DNA from: Anisodus tanguticus
Taxonomy: Eukaryota; Streptophyta; Magnoliopsida; Solanales; Solanaceae
Reading direction: 5' to 3'
Assembly (NCBI GenBank): GCA_034509755.1
Contig: CM067555.1
Location: 19,852,142 to 19,916,141 of the forward strand
Length of the DNA: 64,000 nt
The position numbers and the translations under genes are program-made. Below, piece by piece: positions 9,918 to 19,729 of the stretch (position 1 is the first letter of the stretch; the number at the start of each line of letters is the position of its first letter). The notes beneath the pieces were generated by a model. The model saw nothing but the letters and a program-made list of their open reading frames with translations, was not told where the DNA came from and made no database searches.

Positions 9918-12554
9918 TGTTACACCTCGTAAGATTAAGACGATAATTAAGAACGTCATTAAGAAAGCAAGATTCGGATATTGAATATAAGGAACGCTTA
10001 CATATGTTAATACAGGAAATTAGTGTATAAGCGGATGTTATCCCGGAATAATTTTTCTTTAGTGCTATACACGTGACGACGAGAATTAATCCTAGAAGTT
10101 GAATTTATTCCAATGGAGTTATGGAATAGTTTTGTATTAAAAAAATTATGGCATTGAGGATACGAGGCTTATGGAATTCTCGGGAATTAAAAGAAGTGGG
10201 TTTGAGTTTTACTAATTGAAGAACTTGGGGGCCAAAGTGTAAAAAAAAAAAGGAGAAAAAAAAATCAGATTTTTTTTTATATAACCTACACTTACCTCTT
10301 CATCTTCTTCCAAACTTAACCAAAAAAAAAAATACTCTCCTCTCATTCTCTCCTCTACACTAATCCGAAAATCACCCTCCACCCATAACCAAAATTAAGG
10401 TTGTTATCTTCTCTTCCTAGACTACATTTTTCACCAAAAATTAGAAGCAAAACCACACCAAAATCATGGCGAAAGCAGTGGCAAAACAGCCACTGCTTGG
10501 ACCGAAAACTGCCAGAAAATTGGGATTTTTGGGATGAAATTTTGGAAGAAAAACGTGTAGGGATGATGGCTTAACATGGTAGAACACTTGCATGTCAATT
10601 GGAGTTGAAGAAGTGAACAAAAAGGAGGAGAAAAATTACAAAAAAGTGGGGAATTCTCGGACAAACAGTGGCAGAAAATTTGCGGACTGTTTTGACGAAT
10701 GTGAGGTATAAAAATTCTTCTTTCTATGATATAATTGGAATGCATGTTGTTAGAATTAAGGTAATGAATTTGTGTTAAGGAAGAATTGAAATTTGAGCAT
10801 TGCATGTGACCATTTTTGGCTAGTTGCCAATTTGGGACAGATTTTGGTGTTGTTGGATTCGTTGGTTATTGTGGTTATTATTATCACTAATTGCATGATG
10901 AAATTGAAAGGAAACATTGATATTTAGTTGGAATTAGTTATATGGAAGTATTGAAATACGAAATTGGATTTTAGGAGTTAAGATAAGAGTTATGGAATTA
11001 TGACATGTTGTGGCCAAGAACTTGCATGAAATTGTTGGACATGTGGTGATGTATATGGACTGTTTTAGGGGCTGTTTTTAAGGTGGATTAAGAGGCAAAA
11101 TTTACATGAGAAGTGGGTGTGTAAATTCCCTTTATTGTTGTTTTGATTGTGCCCTTAATTGGTACTTGGTTATTGATGTTATTAGCCTCGTTTGGAAGTT
11201 GTGGAAACATGTATAAACGGGGGAAGTGCTGCCCGAATTTTTATAGAATAAGAAGTCGTTATTCGATATAAAGTATGCTAGTAACCATAGAATTGACGAA
11301 CGTATTACCATTGTTATAGGTTGAAGTGCTAGACGAGACGAACTTTAATTAGTAAGTTGGTTAGTTCGACAATAAGGTATGTGAAACTCTTACTTCTTTC
11401 TTTTTGGCATGATTTAATGAAAGTACGGCGGACGTACTTAATTCTTATATAGTTTAATTCCTAAAGAGGATTGTTATGAGAAGTGCCTATGATTTTTCAG
11501 CAAAGAGTTTATTATGACATTATTGTAATGATTTTATTGAGAGTCAAATGATGATTTTTACTTGCATGGCACTCATGATATCTACTCGTGCTAAGTGTTA
11601 CTACTTCACCTCACCGAGTCCCGGCCGGGTTACGATTCGTGCACCACCTTGCATTGTTCACCGAGACCCTCACTAGGGGGCCGGGTTACGTAGGATGGAT
11701 CCATAGATGAGAGATGATTTACCGAGTCCCAGCATGGGCCGGGTTATGATATGATTCCACCGAGTCCCGCACTAGTGGGCCGGGTTACGTTACAGGTATA
11801 TATATATGTATATGGACAGGCATTCATGTTTTCTTGCCTTGACTCTCATTTTTATAAGGCACAACCGACTTTTATGGTTTATGGCACGGTTGGATTTGAA
11901 TCCCGATTTTTATACCGATCTTCTGTTTTCGTTGGCTAATTATGATCTCTTTTACGCCTTCATGTTTTACATACTCGGTACATTATTTCGTACCGACCCC
12001 CCTTTCCTCGGGGGGCTGCGTTTCATGCCCGCAGTACATGCTCTCGCTTGGTGAACCTCGTGCCTAGGTTCCTACTCAAGAGTTGGAAAGCTCCTTTGAT
12101 CCGCAGCTTTGTCATGTTGGTACCGAATATCTTTAGAGCTTCGTTTGTATTTAGGGGCACGACGGGGCCTGTCCCGTCGATGTCGTTCTTCTTCTTATAG
12201 AGGTCTCGTAGACGGTGGTGGGTTGTACGTATGTAAGGGTTATGACTCGTTTGGGTCGGTCATGTTATTGTATTCTCGTGGTCGGGGTGTTCCCATGTTT
12301 ATACGTTACTATTCGGTGGCGCCTTGTCGGCTTGCTTGTTATTTTATATTGGCTAATTGTGACTCCTCAGGAGACAGGTGCATTCGGGGGTAAAGGCAGC
12401 CTTGTCGGCTTGCCTACCCTGGCATATGTTGTTATTGCGACGTTATGTCGCCGGATTTCGACTCATTAAGGGTTAGTTAGATTATGTGTGACAGATGTTA
12501 GTATAATGACGTCATTAGGGCGGTTAGTCGCGGCCGTCGGGTCGGGTCGTGACA
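9918..12554 (+). mobile_element. Solo LTR of a Ty3/gypsy (Del/Tekay-like) element, target duplication AGATT
   Basis: It starts TGTTACACCTCG and ends GGGTCGTGACA, with TG...CA termini and the terminal style of Solanaceous chromovirus LTRs. It is flanked by exact 5-bp duplicates AGATT (9913-9917 and 12555-12559). The length is 2,637 bp. There is no internal coding region, so the internal part was probably removed by LTR-LTR recombination. The frames inside it (for example 11751-12469) are chance frames. A-rich runs occur near 10230-10330. Confidence 0.85.
11605..11790 (+). repeat. Degenerate repeats inside the solo LTR
   Basis: Four imperfect units share the layout 'caccgag(t/a)ccc ... gggccgggttacg', of variable length. 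They are centred near 11615-11635, 11660-11690, 11720-11750 and 11757-11790. They form a GC-rich island in an otherwise AT-rich LTR. Confidence 0.75.
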
Positions 12555-12862
12555 AGATTATTATTCTAAGTCTTAAAGACTCAGAATCAAAACACTCTCT
12601 CGAACCTCTGCCGGATTTCCTAGCTTTCCAAAGGAGAAATAAGTTGAAGTTTGAAGCTTGCAATCGAAAGGGCTTTCGCGTGTGAACCCACAGTTGATAA
12701 AGATTCCAGATAATACAACCTGTAAATGTTCATGTTTTATGTTACAGGATTTTAATTGTCATATAACCATACCAGAAGTAATTGTTGGGGTAAGTAAGAA
12801 CAAAATTTTAAACTTCCGTCGTGCCTTACTTATGTGTTTTGAACCCAACAAAAACCCTACAG

Positions 12863-12873
12863 TGGTATCAGAG
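12863..12873 (+). other. Primer-binding site of the copia element (initiator Met tRNA type)
   Basis: TGGTATCAGAG, complementary to the 3' end of plant initiator methionine tRNA, lies one base after the end of the 5' LTR. Confidence 0.85.
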
Positions 12874-14432
12874 TCCAGGCTGGTTCAATGGTTATATAAC
12901 AATTGAATAATGTAATAATATGGGTTAAACATAAAATTGGATTAAAAAAGGCTTCTTGAAATCCTACATGTCTTGACCTAATGTTAACCTTTTGATATCA
13001 CCCTAAATTATCTCCTATGCTAACTCGAGGAAGTCATTTCGCTCTAACTCGAACTAAGCCAAAAGTGTGTTGTCCGGCTCATTACACGGTGCACAACAAA
13101 GAACGGGTAAGAACAGATGATGGTTGATATGTGCGTTATTGATAATGGTGGTTGATGATAAAGGATCTGTGATTTAGTCCCTAAATTGGATTTAGGGCTC
13201 GAACGATTTTGAAAAATCAACACAGAAACGTTTGTCAGGACATCGGCGCCGCGACGCTTGCTAGGCTTTTCAAGGCGGCATCGCGGTTCCATGGTGGAGC
13301 GTCGCGGAGCTAATGCTTCGTTTAAAAAATTTAGACTTACTGGACAGTAGAAGCCGAAATGTTTCTGCATTTGCAATAGCTGAAAGGTTTTTGTCTTTGC
13401 AGTGCCGCGACTCCATGATGGAGCGCCGCAACGCTAATGTATTTACAGAAGCCGAAAGGCTTCTGCCTCGGTGGCGTCGCAGCCCTAATGATTAGCGTCG
13501 CGGACCCACCTATCCAGAAATTAAAAAAAATCAGAGTTCAAAATGTTTGACCCAAGATTATTATAATACAATTTATTATTTGATAAGTATACTGTTTATG
13601 TGCTAAATGTCAAATCTTGTGCCATTTAAATTACAAGAATAGCGTCCGCTATAACTATCTGGGAAGGCGGCGCCCAATATTTAATTAAATCATCTTATAT
13701 CATGCATATTGGGTTGACGGTTCCCAACTATATGTGTCATTAGTTTTGCATGATATTAATATGTCATATTGGATATGGCGTAAAAGAGTTGATCTTGGTT
13801 AAAACCCTGAATTAAAATATTCCCCAAAATTTTAAATACAAGTCTAAATTAAAACGCGTTGTCCATTATAATTGTTAGAGTGCAAAAATCTTTTTGGCGA
13901 TACGAGTATTTATGCCAAAGCATTTGCTCTAAGTCTACGAGGATCCAGACTCTTTCATAGATATGTTTTAATGTAAAGGTAAATGATACACTTTTGTGGG
14001 TATTTACACCAAAGTGTTTGCTCACAAAGGCCAAATTTACTTAGATACATAAACGCATTCGTGTAATGGGGTTGATTTGCTTAGACAAATCTTGGCGCCA
14101 AAGTGTCGGACTAATCTAAGGACGCAAGATGAAATATAATATTTGATCAACCAAGATTTGCAAAGAAGTTTTGTAATTGGTTTAGAACCTACCAAGATGT
14201 GTTATTGAAGTTATCAGCCAAACCAAACGCGGAGATAGCATAGGCTTGGATCTTGGCCTATTATGACCTAAATTAATATAGGTCTATATTCTACCATGGG
14301 GTCGTAGAAATATGTTAAAATAGTGGGAGCTAGTTAAACAAAAGACCATATTGATTAGCCTAAACGAATGTGTGTAATAGAAATAAATTTTGAGTTTGAT
14401 TTCCAATCTATCTAATTCTTCAGATTATCAAA
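12874..14432 (+). other. Untranslated leader of the copia element, with GC-rich repeats
   Basis: This 1.6 kb leader between the primer-binding site and gag has no supported ORF. At 13240-13506 it carries several imperfect GC-rich units with 'gcgxcgcgg' and a trailing 'ctaatg', annotated separately. From about 13560 to 14430 it is AT-rich without recognisable content apart from dispersed 'ggcggcgccc' pieces. Confidence 0.55.
13240..13506 (+). repeat. GC-rich palindromic repeat cluster with tetraloop hairpin
   Basis: Imperfect units occur at about 13240-13320, 13400-13440 and 13470-13502, each with GCG(C/T)CGCGG-like palindromic cores and a trailing CTAATG. A related unit lies inside this element's LTR at about 9757-9800. 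Between units sits a perfect 8-bp stem with a GAAA loop: CAGAAGCC (13446-13453) pairs with GGCTTCTG (13458-13465). A weaker relative lies at about 13348-13362. Confidence 0.7.
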
Positions 14433-15245
14433 GATGTCGAGCTTATCATTGAAAATGTTGATTGAAATGAACAAACTTACTGGACCTAACTACCTTGACT
14501 GGCTAAGAAATTTGTGAATAGTGCTGAGATAAGAGAAAATAGAATACGTGTTGGACACGGGGTTCCCAACAGTCCATGTGACAGACTCTGCTGAATATGC
14601 CTCTTTTGAAAAGAATGCTTACCAAAAACACCTAGACGATGCCACTTCGGCACAATGCGTGATGTTGTCTTCCATGTCTATGGAACTTCAGAGACAACAT
14701 GAGAACATGGGTCCCAATTAGATGCTCGAACACTTGAAGAGTCTTTATGACTCACAATCCCAGACTGTGGAATATGAGTTACTGATAAAAAAATTCAAGT
14801 GTAAGCTCAATGAAGGGGCCTGGTCTCGCATCATGTATTAAAGATGATAGGGCTGATAGAGAGGCTTGCTTCAATTGGAACGAAGATGGAAAAGAATATC
14901 GCTACCACCCTCATCCTGAACTCTCTCCCTCGTTCCTTTGAAAACTTCATAGTGAATTACAATATGAATGGAACGAAGACAAGTCTGTCGGAGCTGCACA
15001 ACATGCTCAAGACCTTTGAGTCTTCCACTTCCAAAGGCAAAGATGTGCTCATGGTGAGCTCTACTACCCGACCCAAGCCGAAAGGTAAGGTATGGCATAA
15101 GAAGAAAGGTAAAGCAGTCGTTGTGCCCTTAGCTATGAAGCCTAAGGGAGGTGTGAATAATAAGAAGGTATATCCGGCTAAGGATGAATGCCTCAACTGC
15201 AACAAGAAAAGGCAATGGAAGAAGGACCGTACGACATCAGGATGA
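14433..15245 (+). pseudogene. Ty1/copia gag
   Basis: The reading starts at the ATG near 14433 and shows the copia gag opening 'LTGPNYLDWLRNL'. Stops near 14515 and 14718 break it. The open part 14844-15245 has 'NSLPRSFENFIVNYNMNG' type sequence (UBN2-type gag) and a basic tail. The zinc knuckle is damaged: two Cys remain ('CLNCNKK') but the following Gly-His and last Cys are gone. Confidence 0.75.
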
Positions 15246-15284
15246 GTAAAAGCACCAGGTGCTTCTACCTCTAGTGGACAAGGT

Positions 15285-16630
15285 ATGTACGTCATTGAAA
15301 TAAATATATTTATAATTATCTCTCATTCCTGGGTATTGGATACCGCTTGTGGCTCACACATTTGTACAAATGTGCAAGGGCTAACTGATAGCAAGAAGGT
15401 TGGACCAAGAGAGGTAGACCTACGCGTTGGAAATGGAGCACGAGTGGATGCTGAGCGCATAGGAACTTATAGATTAAATTTGCCTTCTGGCTATTGTCTA
15501 GTGTTAAATGATTGCTACTATGTACCCTCGTTAATGAGGAATATCATTTCTATCCCTGTTTTGGACATGGAGGATTTTTCCTCATATATTTATAATGGTA
15601 GTCAAGTATTGTCTTTTGATAATGTTAAATATGGAACTGCTCCTCTTGTGGATGGTTTATATACACTAAACTGTAGTCGAGAAATATTCAATGTACAAAA
15701 TAAACGAGCTAAGATAAGTAATAGAAACTCCACCTACCTATGGCATTGCAGACTTGGTCATATCAACTAATCAAGGATAGCAAGGTTGAGGAAGTTAGAC
15801 TACCTCGAACCATTTGACTTGGAGTCTTATGGTAACTACGAATCTTGCTTGAGCGGAAAGATGACCAATAAGCCACTTTTTGGGAAAGGTGTGCGAGCCA
15901 AGAAGGTGCTTGAGTTGGTCCATACTGATGTATGTGAGCCATTTTCGACTTAAGCTAAAGGAGGTTTCCCATACTTCATCACTTTTACTGACGACTTCAC
16001 AAGGTATGTATATGTGTATCTTATGAGACATAAATCTGAGGCTTTTGAGAAGTTCAAAGAGTACAAGTCGGAAGTAGAGAAGCAACTTGCAACAAGTATC
16101 AAAACCCTTCGATCAGATCGATGAGGTGAATACTTGAGCAAGGATTTTCTAGATTACTTAAAGCTACATAGAGTCCAATCAGAGTGGAAACCTCCTGGAA
16201 CACCACAGATGAATGGTGTTGCCGAAAGGAGAAACCGAACCTTATTGGATATGGTTCGATCCATGATGAGCTCCTCAACTCTACCTACATACCTTTAGGG
16301 ACATGCTATACAAACCTCAATATATGTTCTGAACAGGGTTCCTTCCAAGTCAGTAGAAAAGACACCCTATGAGATATGGTGTAGCAAGAAGCCAGCTCTT
16401 AAACATATGAGACCCTAGGGGTGTCCTGCATATGTTAAGAAGATGTTCACTGACAAGTTTGAATCCAAAAGTGAGAAATTTTCTTCGTGGGGTATCCAAA
16501 GGAAACTAAGGGATACTACTTCTATCTTTCTGGAGAACGTAAGGTCATTGTTTCCAGGAACACAACTTTCCTTGAAAAAGAATATGTCTACAAGGAACAT
16601 AGTTGCACAGAGATAGAACTTGAAGAAATT
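15285..16630 (+). pseudogene. Ty1/copia protease and integrase
   Basis: The open part 15285-15770 holds the protease block 'WVLDTACGSHI' (active-site DTA where DTG is usual) and ends at the GAG-pre-integrase motif 'LWHCRLGHIN'. Beyond an ochre stop at 15768-15770 the same product continues through 'FTDDFTRYVYVYL', 'PQMNGVAERRNRTLLDM' and 'EIWCSKKPALKH', the integrase core and C-terminal parts. Several in-frame stops interrupt it. By family knowledge the integrase would insert the cDNA copy; this one is dead. Confidence 0.85.
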
Positions 16631-16974
16631 CAAGAACCATAAGATAACACAGAAATTGAACCCTTGTCGAATGACCTATACAAGGATTCAGTGGGAGTAT
16701 CTAATGAAGATTGGGTACTTAGAGTACGCCATTCAGCCAGTAGGAGTGCTTTGGGAGATAGTGCAGAAATGCAAGGCTCTCTCATACACAACCAATGGAA
16801 GGTGATACAATGGTTGTACATCATTCCATTCAGGAAATACATGAGAATGACATTCCTGAAAGCTCTCAAGGTGATGGATTGTCCAACACACAAAAACCTT
16901 CTCACAATCAGAATGCAGCAAACACTGAAACGCAGAATAATCAACTCGTAGGACCACTAGGACTCATCGTCCGC

Positions 16975-17196
16975 CTGAAAGACTTAATCTCCTTGTTGAA
17001 ACACACAATGAGATAGATATTTCTGATGATGATGAACCTACAACCTATAGCGAATCTATGTTAGACATTGATTCGCAGAGATGGCAAGAAGCCATGGAAT
17101 CTGAGATGGACTCGATGTACATAAATCAAGTTTGGAACTTGGTTGATTTGTCAACAGGGGTTAGACCCATAGGATGCAAATGAGTCTTCAAGGATT
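16975..17196 (+). pseudogene. Ty1/copia reverse transcriptase, first residues only
   Basis: The recognisable start of copia RT ('WQEAMESEMDSMYINQVWNLV', then 'GCK' and 'VFKD') is followed at about 17197 by unrelated sequence. The whole RT palm, RNase H and 3' LTR are absent, so the element was truncated here. A stop replaces the Trp of the usual GCKWVFK block. Confidence 0.8.
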
Positions 17197-17255
17197 TATC
17201 CTTTGGAACACTTGTAATATTTATTTACTTCTCGTATTGCTTTACATATCCAACA
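17197..17255 (+). mobile_element. Fragment of a copia LTR 3' end, joined to the truncated RT
   Basis: This 59-bp stretch resembles the last part of the solo LTR at 27175-28212: shared 'tttatccttt', 'acttgtaat', 'tacttc(t/c)cgta(t/c)tgcttta' and a terminal 'ccaaca'. It lies exactly where the copia reading frame breaks off, so it probably marks an illegitimate recombination or a nested-insertion scar. Confidence 0.4.
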
Positions 17256-18046
17256 TAAAGTTGATTAGAGGCAATGTTGAAAAACCAATAACACCTGTAA
17301 AATGTTTAAAATGCTTCTAGCAAACATAATAATAATGCCCAACTATATGTTTGCCAAATGACGGATCATATGATATGTTCCTCATTTGGTAATCTCATTA
17401 CCTGGAAACTAGCTAGAACCAAATTCCTTCTACTATATACTTTTTGGATTTACAGAACATACATTTACTAATTTTAAAAATTACACTATTAAAAATATTA
17501 ACTTATTATATCATGTTAGTTGTCATTTATTATAATGTAATCGATTATTTATTTTTATGACTTGATTGTATAAATAATCTTTATATATCAACGTATATAA
17601 CTTAGTCATATGTTTTTTTATTTTGGTATTCCATGGGAAAAGAGAAATTGGAAAAGGAAAGTAAATATCTCAGAAGGATTGTAGTTTTGTGATGTAAGTA
17701 ATATTTATCATAGAAACTGTTTCAATGTTCGTTTGTTATAAAAATGACAATAAATATTCACAATAGTTGAGAGAGAAATATAATTTGAGACAGATAGCTT
17801 AAGAATCTTTAGAAAATCTTTCTAATCCTTAATTACTAGTACTAACAAAAACAATGCAATGATTCTCCTTTATTTAAGCCAACCAGTTTCGAATTTATGG
17901 CAGTAAATAATCATGCTAAGTAATATTTAAAAATTAACAAAAATGATAAAGTTCCTCTACATACAACTCCACTCTATGGGTTCCAGAAACACCCAATGAA
18001 ATAATAACACGTAGGCAAATCCTGTTTCCATGTTTAACCTATAAGG
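17256..18046. other. AT-rich intergenic DNA, nothing recognised
   Basis: Short A/T-driven frames only. No repeat boundary or gene signal was found. Confidence 0.5.
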
Positions 18047-18356
18047 GGTCGTTTGGTTATTGATAGGGAGTCAATCATCATGTATTAAAACCAACATAAA
18101 TATATCATGTTGCTCTGTATAAAATAAAACACATCAGGAACTATATTTGGTTATTAATTTAAAATTTGGCCTAATAATATATATATATGAGGAAATTTAT
18201 TATTTGTTTTATGTAGATAAAGTATAAAATAACTAATACATGAATAATTAAATTCTGTATAATTAAATTATACATAACTAATTTTTACATTATTAATCAT
18301 TTCATTACTAATATATGCACGACTCAAACCAACAACCAATTGATCCTTACAGGTTG
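18047..18356. mobile_element. Possible miniature inverted-repeat element (GGGGTCGTTTGG type)
   Basis: The left end 'aaggggtcgtttggtt' and the reverse complement of the right end ('aaggatcaattggttg') are imperfect inverses about 300 bp apart. The same left-end wording appears at 28335. There is no exact target duplication, and the TIRs are degenerate. Confidence 0.35.
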
Positions 18357-18648
18357 TGGTGAGATGAATAGGATTCCTACACTCTTAATCCGAGGTTTTG
18401 AGTTCGAGCTCTGAATATGAAAAAATCATGTTAGAAAGTGTTTCTCCTTTAAATAGTTCTTACTGACGTAAATTCAAATTAATCAAAATTCCAATACGAG
18501 TATCCGATATCGTAACAAAATTGGAAACCAAAAATTAAAAAGTCCATATTTAATTAATTCACCTTTCTAACCCTTCAACATTTTTTTATGGCATCAATGT
18601 CCTTTTCCTCTTTTTCTCCCAAAATCTCACTCTCTTTCTCCATCATTG

Positions 18649-18656
18649 TATAAATA
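18649..18656 (+). promoter_or_regulatory. TATA box of the phosphatase gene
   Basis: TATAAATA preceded by a CT-rich stretch (18595-18645), typical of plant core promoters. It stands about 200 bases before the spliced leader ORF and about 1.1 kb before the chosen start codon. Transcription would begin near 18680. Confidence 0.6.
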
Positions 18657-18847
18657 GAGAACCAGTTGAAGCTTTTCCTTTTCCGAGGTAATAAGCAGTA
18701 TTCATTTCACAAACCAACCAATAAGCGTAAACGAAACCAAAACTTTCCTCTCTTTCTCTGTGAAAAAATACAGCAACACAAGTGAAAAGGAAAGATCAAT
18801 AAATATGAACTAGTAAAAGCTCTCTTTTCTCCTTCAACAAAAGTTGT

Positions 18848-19729
18848 ATGTCTTTCAGTTCCATTCAAGAAACTACAAAAAGTTCAAAAACCAAGAAATT
18901 CTACCAATCCATATATGTAAGTACCTCTTGTATTGACAAAAAAATTGAATTCATATTTGCAAAATTTGTGCCTTTGGTTTCAACTGATATCAGCATTGCC
19001 ATTCACTCTTTTCTACAAAAAAAAAAAAACACCATTTTTAATACTCTGTTTTCCTCTGTTCTTTGTACTGTTTTTACTATCATTTATTCAACTTCCTCTC
19101 CTTATTTTTATTGGAACCTTACTAGGGGTATGGGTATAAAAATCTCACTGATTTTCTTGCTTTAATTGATTTTTTCTAGTTCAGAATCTTTAGATTGCAC
19201 ATGGGTTTTCAGAGTTTTTGATCATTTTTTTTGTTTTTATAAATTGTTCCAAGTTAAATAAACTGAAAAAAGTTTAGAACTTTTATTACTATTATGGGGT
19301 TAAGATTTGATCTTCACCTTTTTGTAATATTTTCTCTTTATTTGCTCAACATCTCTACTGTCTTTCCATTCTGTAAAGTCTCCTAAATAAAAGAATAAAC
19401 ATAATCTTCAACCAAAAGTAACTCTCTGGCTTCTCTCTTTTATATTTTATGTTTATTTAACAATTTCTTTTTTAATTTTTAATTTTTTTTTTCGGGTTTT
19501 GTTTCTTTGTGTTTACTCTTCCTTCTGAGAAGCTGTCCCCAAATCTCCTGCAAATGTTTTTTTATGATTTAAATTCCAGCGTTGAAAACTCCATTAATGA
19601 CTTAACTATGTGTAGTTGATATATATATATTTCAAACTTTCTTTTGTGTTCTTATGTTGACTTATATCTTATAATCAAAATATCAACTCCGTCTTCATTT
19701 TTTTTTTCCAGCTTCATTGGTGGCCATGA
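18848..19729 (+). promoter_or_regulatory. Spliced upstream ORF in the 5' leader, stop overlapping the main ATG
   Basis: An ATG at 18848 opens 23 codons up to a good donor (GTAAGT at 18917). The predicted acceptor (pyrimidine tract then CAG ending 19711) starts a short exon at 19712, which adds 5 codons and a TGA at 19727-19729. This TGA overlaps the main ATG at 19726 as ATGA, so the two frames differ by one base. The predicted peptide has 28 residues and is rich in Ser, Thr and Lys. If both introns are removed as drawn, ribosomes would have to reinitiate or scan past. If the 41-nt exon 19712-19752 is skipped, the 23 codons join in frame to the exon at 19879 and would give the phosphatase a different N-terminus. 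Both readings depend on predicted splicing. Confidence 0.5.

Larger units (their letters stand above)
8674..12861 (+). mobile_element. 5' LTR of a Ty1/copia element, split by a solo LTR
   Basis: The LTR begins at TGTCCTAGAG (8674), a common start of plant copia LTRs, and ends ...CCCTACA at 12861, directly before the primer-binding site. Removing the inserted 2,637 bp solo LTR and one 5-bp duplicate leaves about 1.55 kb of LTR in two parts (8674-9917 and 12560-12861). A TATA-like 'cctataaatac' at about 9869-9879 is a plausible LTR promoter. The 3' LTR is missing from the window, so the left boundary rests on sequence type rather than an LTR pair. Confidence 0.65.

Noticed and set aside
10464..10805. 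113-residue minus-strand ORF
   Set aside because: It lies within the bounded solo LTR, has a low-complexity texture and no domain.
11751..12469. Chain of plus-strand ORFs in the solo LTR
   Set aside because: Overlapping frames without a start context or motif; the LTR boundaries with AGATT explain the region.
18848..19165. 105-residue ORF as an independent gene
   Set aside because: Most of it is intron sequence behind a good donor at 18917; only the first 23 codons are kept, as an upstream ORF.
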